Shown here: in pieces, positions 62,001-64,000 of the stretch
How the letters are laid out: each line of letters opens with the position of its first letter
Numbering within the stretch: position 1 is the stretch's first letter
Origin: Chryseobacterium sp. GVT01B
GTDB lineage: Bacteria; Bacteroidota; Bacteroidia; Flavobacteriales; Weeksellaceae
NCBI RefSeq assembly: GCF_019970045.1
Contig: NZ_JAHXYI010000003.1
Span: forward strand, 496,001-560,000
Length of the DNA: 64,000 bases
Direction: 5' to 3'
Notes under the pieces: generated by a model
Databases searched by the model: none
The model's input: the letters and a program-made list of their open reading frames with translations, nothing else
What the model was told of the DNA's origin: nothing
Program-made: the position numbers and the translations under genes

Positions 62001-62196
62001 CGCTTTTTTCTACTTTACTGAATGCTCTGCTTCTGAAAGGGACGTATGTTATTTGGGTAACTTCTGTTTTTGCGAGAGATATTTTGCTGTCCTGATCGGT
62101 GATTTGCTCAGACTTTTCTTTATCCTCTTTATTATTGTTTTTTTGCTTATCGGCCCTGCCGGCCCTGGGCGCAAATGTTTTCTTAAGTCTGCTCAT
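59044..62196 (-). CDS. Candidate eCIS effector with C-terminal nucleotidyltransferase-like domain
   Basis: The protein has 1050 residues. The N-terminus (1-60) is basic and disordered. A peptidoglycan-binding-1-like domain lies at about 68-135 (FNKGQHVAALNNALDKLG, FGDKTRIALINFQQQNG). A long helical, charged middle follows, with hydrophobic segments near 595-640 (IILIAGGIILSIVSLG) and 660-680. After a Lys/Glu-rich linker, residues about 900-1050 hold FGGSRIRG and SDLDVGF, the GS...DxD pattern of nucleotidyltransferases. It lies directly after the eCIS ATPase gene. I infer a toxin loaded into the particle; no effector signal or activity is proven. Confidence 0.7.
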   Translation of the reverse strand: MSRLKKTFAPRAGRADKQKNNNKEDKEKSEQITDQDSKISLAKTEVTQITYVPFRSRAFSKVEKSGSVIQLFNKGQHVAALNNALDKLGHTVSGNKTYFGDKTRIALINFQQQNGITGSGIFDKETLLKMNEVTKNSEERETIRKAALSNKKTESDKRNKGISEPASRLESKLESQELFQSFFQTGKDPIKLKKCNPEHADDYCLIVSFIPTTKIPKGNTIEGYAIYYQAVYGGSKENAIKVAEHWGEDGRINFAGEIKAGTPTNVNVPLEKYLDNLFFEAPKNEAAREALKLKLLGIVDNNKDKKDEKEINREELNKFLTNEYSKITEDSEYIALKNKLKSLKAPELSPKGKKAAAILEKTPKNSEAQDILIEEFEKFGKEMALYMLQINRKLILTEAERHGIWLPYGEHKNKLQELKTGIEAYKKQMAAIQASLPSFKEQQKLYQEAYDAVGRDPYATDIHDQKINKASGIERKYSARNEIYRAIPILSIGDDFNNKGLKAEKQEWAPDWENFDFKTDEQIITALKNSIITQLEKINEAEENIIDEDIDFIWDLGELIPISIQQAGISSNKNAVKIIQDKVRQEAKYELIKNIILIAGGIILSIVSLGQATPFLLAILASGGTLAISTYYVKQEIHDYNLNQSLYDASIQVGQVLQGNDPSLAWLVLAIAGAALDAGSLAKILRSAKPISAAAKAFNDTDDATKALATLESDLLKIDGLERKVRENIIKQAKIQAQQQKILAGFVKAKQLTYATIPGLAQTGELLARAVFAIRKGIVTFDSFVAELKLTKLISNTGLTPEQLLVVKNTFEKAKTLAKDDKLVIELEKAMADNDLVKVKSLLEETEKIKGEKPVKNTNLDESKSPKEKETNSRESKIEEEDISIPSSIKTTEQIITEASDKLSQIIPGLSKDQATFILKQAFSRNSSVIFGGSRIRGNYTLTSDLDVGFGQLTSSQAGKIIKSNNAIFDAGKIEGWLKMETTKIIPGNETKSIERITTPEDFFQRSGVRSAEDAKAGEAYGPSGSITVEPDGNIFKIDINGNQTNIKLN

Positions 62197-62238
62197 GGTA
62201 TTGGTTATTAGATAAGTTCATTATAGTGTGCTAAGGGT

Positions 62239-63738
62239 TTATTCTGATTTTGGTACAAATGGGCTGAGACGGGATTGATTTTTTCCAAAAGCCTTTTCAT
62301 TTTCTATCATTAGATAAGTGCTTATTAATGAATAGGTAATATAGATTTCATTACGGTCATGTAATGCCATCGCTACATTTTTCATAATGTTTCGGATATT
62401 AGCACCGGTATAAGCGTACTCTTTAGTTAAATGTTGTAAAAGTTCCTCACTTTCAAAAGTTATATTTTGAGGTAAATAATGCTCCCAAAGGGCTTTTCTT
62501 GTAGTTTCTGTCGGTCGTATTACATTGACAGAGACATCGATACGGCGCTTGAAAGCATCATCCATATTGTTTTCAAAATTGGAAGCAAGAATTGTTAATC
62601 CGTCAAATTTTTCAATTCGCTGCAATAAATACGAAACTTCCTGGTTGGCGTAGCGGTCATGAGCATCTTTTACATCAGAACGTTTTCCAAATAAAGCATC
62701 AGCTTCGTCAAAAAACAACATACAGTTTTTACCCTGCAGCCTGTTGAATAGCACTTCAAGATTTTTCTCAGTTTCACCAATATATTTGCTCACCACTTGT
62801 GAAAGATCTACGTGATACATATCAATCCCATATGCATTGGCAAGAATTCCGGCCAGCATTGTTTTTCCCGTTCCCGGTGTACCATAGAATAAAGCAATGA
62901 AACCTGGTTTAAAGCTATGTTCACTGGTTTTGAAAAAGCCGTTTTCCAATGCTTTTATATAATGCCCAATGGGTTTTATCTGTTCCCTCACATTATCTTC
63001 CAAAATAATATCGTTCATGGTGAGATCAGATTTGTAAAGCCTGCCGGGAAAGTAAGAACCATGATCTAGTTGTGGCTTTTGACCCGATAAAAAATAATTG
63101 AGATAAGCCGTATCCAATTCAATCTTCCCATGAATAAATTCTGTTGAAGAACGGTTGTAAATAATGTCATTTTTCAATAGGACACTGCCATTGATGAATT
63201 GTGCACCATATTCTGACCACAGTGATAGATCTTTACCTGCCAGCAAAAAAAGTGCGGTTTGAAAAGTGGGTTTAAAGCTGCGGCTAATTTTATCATACTC
63301 ACCACCCGCTTCAATAGCAAATGCATTACTGCTTTCTTCTATCTGCACAAATGTTTTCAGGACGGACGGATAATGAGCCGAAGCAATCCCCAGTGCTAAG
63401 ATTATTCTGTCTACAACGGTAAGCTGATGGATGTTTACTGTAACCGAATAAGGAGATTGATCGTCTGATTTTGGAGGTTCAGGTATTTCATAACCAATAT
63501 TTAATTCTGTCTCATCTTCAAGAAATAATTCTTTGCATCGCTTTTCAATAAGGGATTGTAACCATTTCATTTCTTCATTTAAAGAATGATGATTTACAGT
63601 ATTGGCTTGAAACAAGGGATTGACTATTTCTGCTTTTTCATTAATTTTTGTTTTTATTAATGATGGTTCTTCATGATTAATAGGAGATTTCATAAGCTTA
63701 TTTTGAATTAATAGGGTTGCAATCGGGGTATTGCTCAT
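62239..63738 (-). CDS. eCIS AAA+ ATPase (Afp15/Pvc15-like)
   Basis: The protein has 499 residues. The C-terminal half is an AAA+ module: Walker A FYGTPGTGKTMLAG, Walker B LFFDEADALFG, sensor 1 ILASNFENNMDDAF and arginine finger in FKRRIDVSV. The N-terminal half is a family-specific helical domain (LTVVDRIILALGIASAHYPSVL). This ATPase follows the tape-measure gene in eCIS loci and is needed for particle assembly or effector loading. It lies between the tape-measure gene and the effector candidate, on the same strand. Confidence 0.9.
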   Translation of the reverse strand: MSNTPIATLLIQNKLMKSPINHEEPSLIKTKINEKAEIVNPLFQANTVNHHSLNEEMKWLQSLIEKRCKELFLEDETELNIGYEIPEPPKSDDQSPYSVTVNIHQLTVVDRIILALGIASAHYPSVLKTFVQIEESSNAFAIEAGGEYDKISRSFKPTFQTALFLLAGKDLSLWSEYGAQFINGSVLLKNDIIYNRSSTEFIHGKIELDTAYLNYFLSGQKPQLDHGSYFPGRLYKSDLTMNDIILEDNVREQIKPIGHYIKALENGFFKTSEHSFKPGFIALFYGTPGTGKTMLAGILANAYGIDMYHVDLSQVVSKYIGETEKNLEVLFNRLQGKNCMLFFDEADALFGKRSDVKDAHDRYANQEVSYLLQRIEKFDGLTILASNFENNMDDAFKRRIDVSVNVIRPTETTRKALWEHYLPQNITFESEELLQHLTKEYAYTGANIRNIMKNVAMALHDRNEIYITYSLISTYLMIENEKAFGKNQSRLSPFVPKSE

Positions 63739-63798
63739 GTAAAATCAGCAACTTTAGAGATTGGAAAGTTTCAGAATATTAGAAAATGTAACCTGTTA

Positions 63799-64000
63799 TT
63801 ACCAGTTTACAAATATGAATTTTTTATGCCACGGGAGCTTTACGAGACCAATTCCCCATGAGAGCTTTTCAAGAAGAATATCTTGTGTTTTTCGTTCTAC
63901 AGTAAGCGTGTAATCAGCGTCAGTAATAACTAATTTCCCTGGCCGCTGGAAGAACTCGTTCTGTAATAATGCGGCAGATGATTTTTTCATGGGAGCCCAG
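63799..64000 (-). CDS. eCIS tape-measure protein (C-terminal part)
   Basis: The frame is open to the window edge; codons before the first visible Met read W-A-P, so the gene continues outside. The visible end has the family's closing signature: SSAALLQNEFFQRPGKL, then LSWGIGLVKLPWHKKFIFVNW. This matches the contractile-injection-system tape-measure (Afp14-like) C-terminus. The preceding structural genes lie beyond the window. Confidence 0.8.
   Translation of the reverse strand, partial: WAPMKKSSAALLQNEFFQRPGKLVITDADYTLTVERKTQDILLEKLSWGIGLVKLPWHKKFIFVNW

Overview
The window comes from a Bacteroidota chromosome, most likely Chryseobacterium or a close relative in the Weeksellaceae/Flavobacteriales. 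The evidence is a SusC/SusD pair, LytTR/histidine-kinase regulation, a subclass A2 class A beta-lactamase, AT-rich intergenic DNA, TAnnTTTG-like promoter boxes, few Shine-Dalgarno sites, and short dispersed intergenic repeats of a kind common in this group. No rRNA or intact tRNA gene is present. Every assignment is read from sequence and motif memory; no database search was run.

Layout. 0-7 kb: end of an ABC ATPase, a secreted protein, a LytTR two-component pair, an acyltransferase, a serine hydrolase beside a class A beta-lactamase, and a lipoprotein. 7-12 kb: a SusCD uptake pair whose leader carries a Met/Cys-rich micro-ORF. 12-32 kb: a dense set of small-molecule reductases, hydrolases and hotdog/SRPBCC proteins mixed with AraC, GlxA and LysR regulators, including three paralogous 306-aa AraC regulators next to oxidoreductases. 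This part also holds a secreted adenosine deaminase, a YcaQ-type glycosylase, a GT14 transferase, a decayed DEAD-box helicase gene beside a cold-shock gene, and a scar of tRNA-like fragments at 30.1-30.3 kb.

33-41.3 kb is an AT-rich accessory island. It has small orphan genes, a 22-unit array of degenerate 22-bp palindromic repeats, and a tightly packed operon: C5-cytosine methyltransferase, a protein with two GHKL ATPase modules (MORC/MutL-like at the N-terminus, histidine-kinase-like at the C-terminus), a divergent receiver protein, and a CHAT/caspase-like protease. An XRE regulator lies upstream. I read this as a candidate anti-phage system in which DNA modification, a phosphorelay and a suicide protease are linked.

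41.9-46.4 kb: two penicillin-binding-protein-like serine hydrolases and a membrane-anchored AraC regulator, flanked by composite dispersed repeats. 46.4-48.8 kb: a large secreted MG2/plug-domain protein. 49-55 kb: an ergothioneine cassette (EgtD, EgtB, an OpuC/EgtU-type ABC importer with a circularly permuted binding domain, and a C-S-lyase-like PLP enzyme). 55.5-57.4 kb: an amidohydrolase with a His/Cys-rich N-terminus. 57.6-64 kb: the end of an extracellular contractile injection system (eCIS) locus on the minus strand, with the tape-measure C-terminus, the AAA+ ATPase, a 1050-aa candidate effector with a C-terminal nucleotidyltransferase-like domain, and three small downstream genes including a SpoT-type HD hydrolase.
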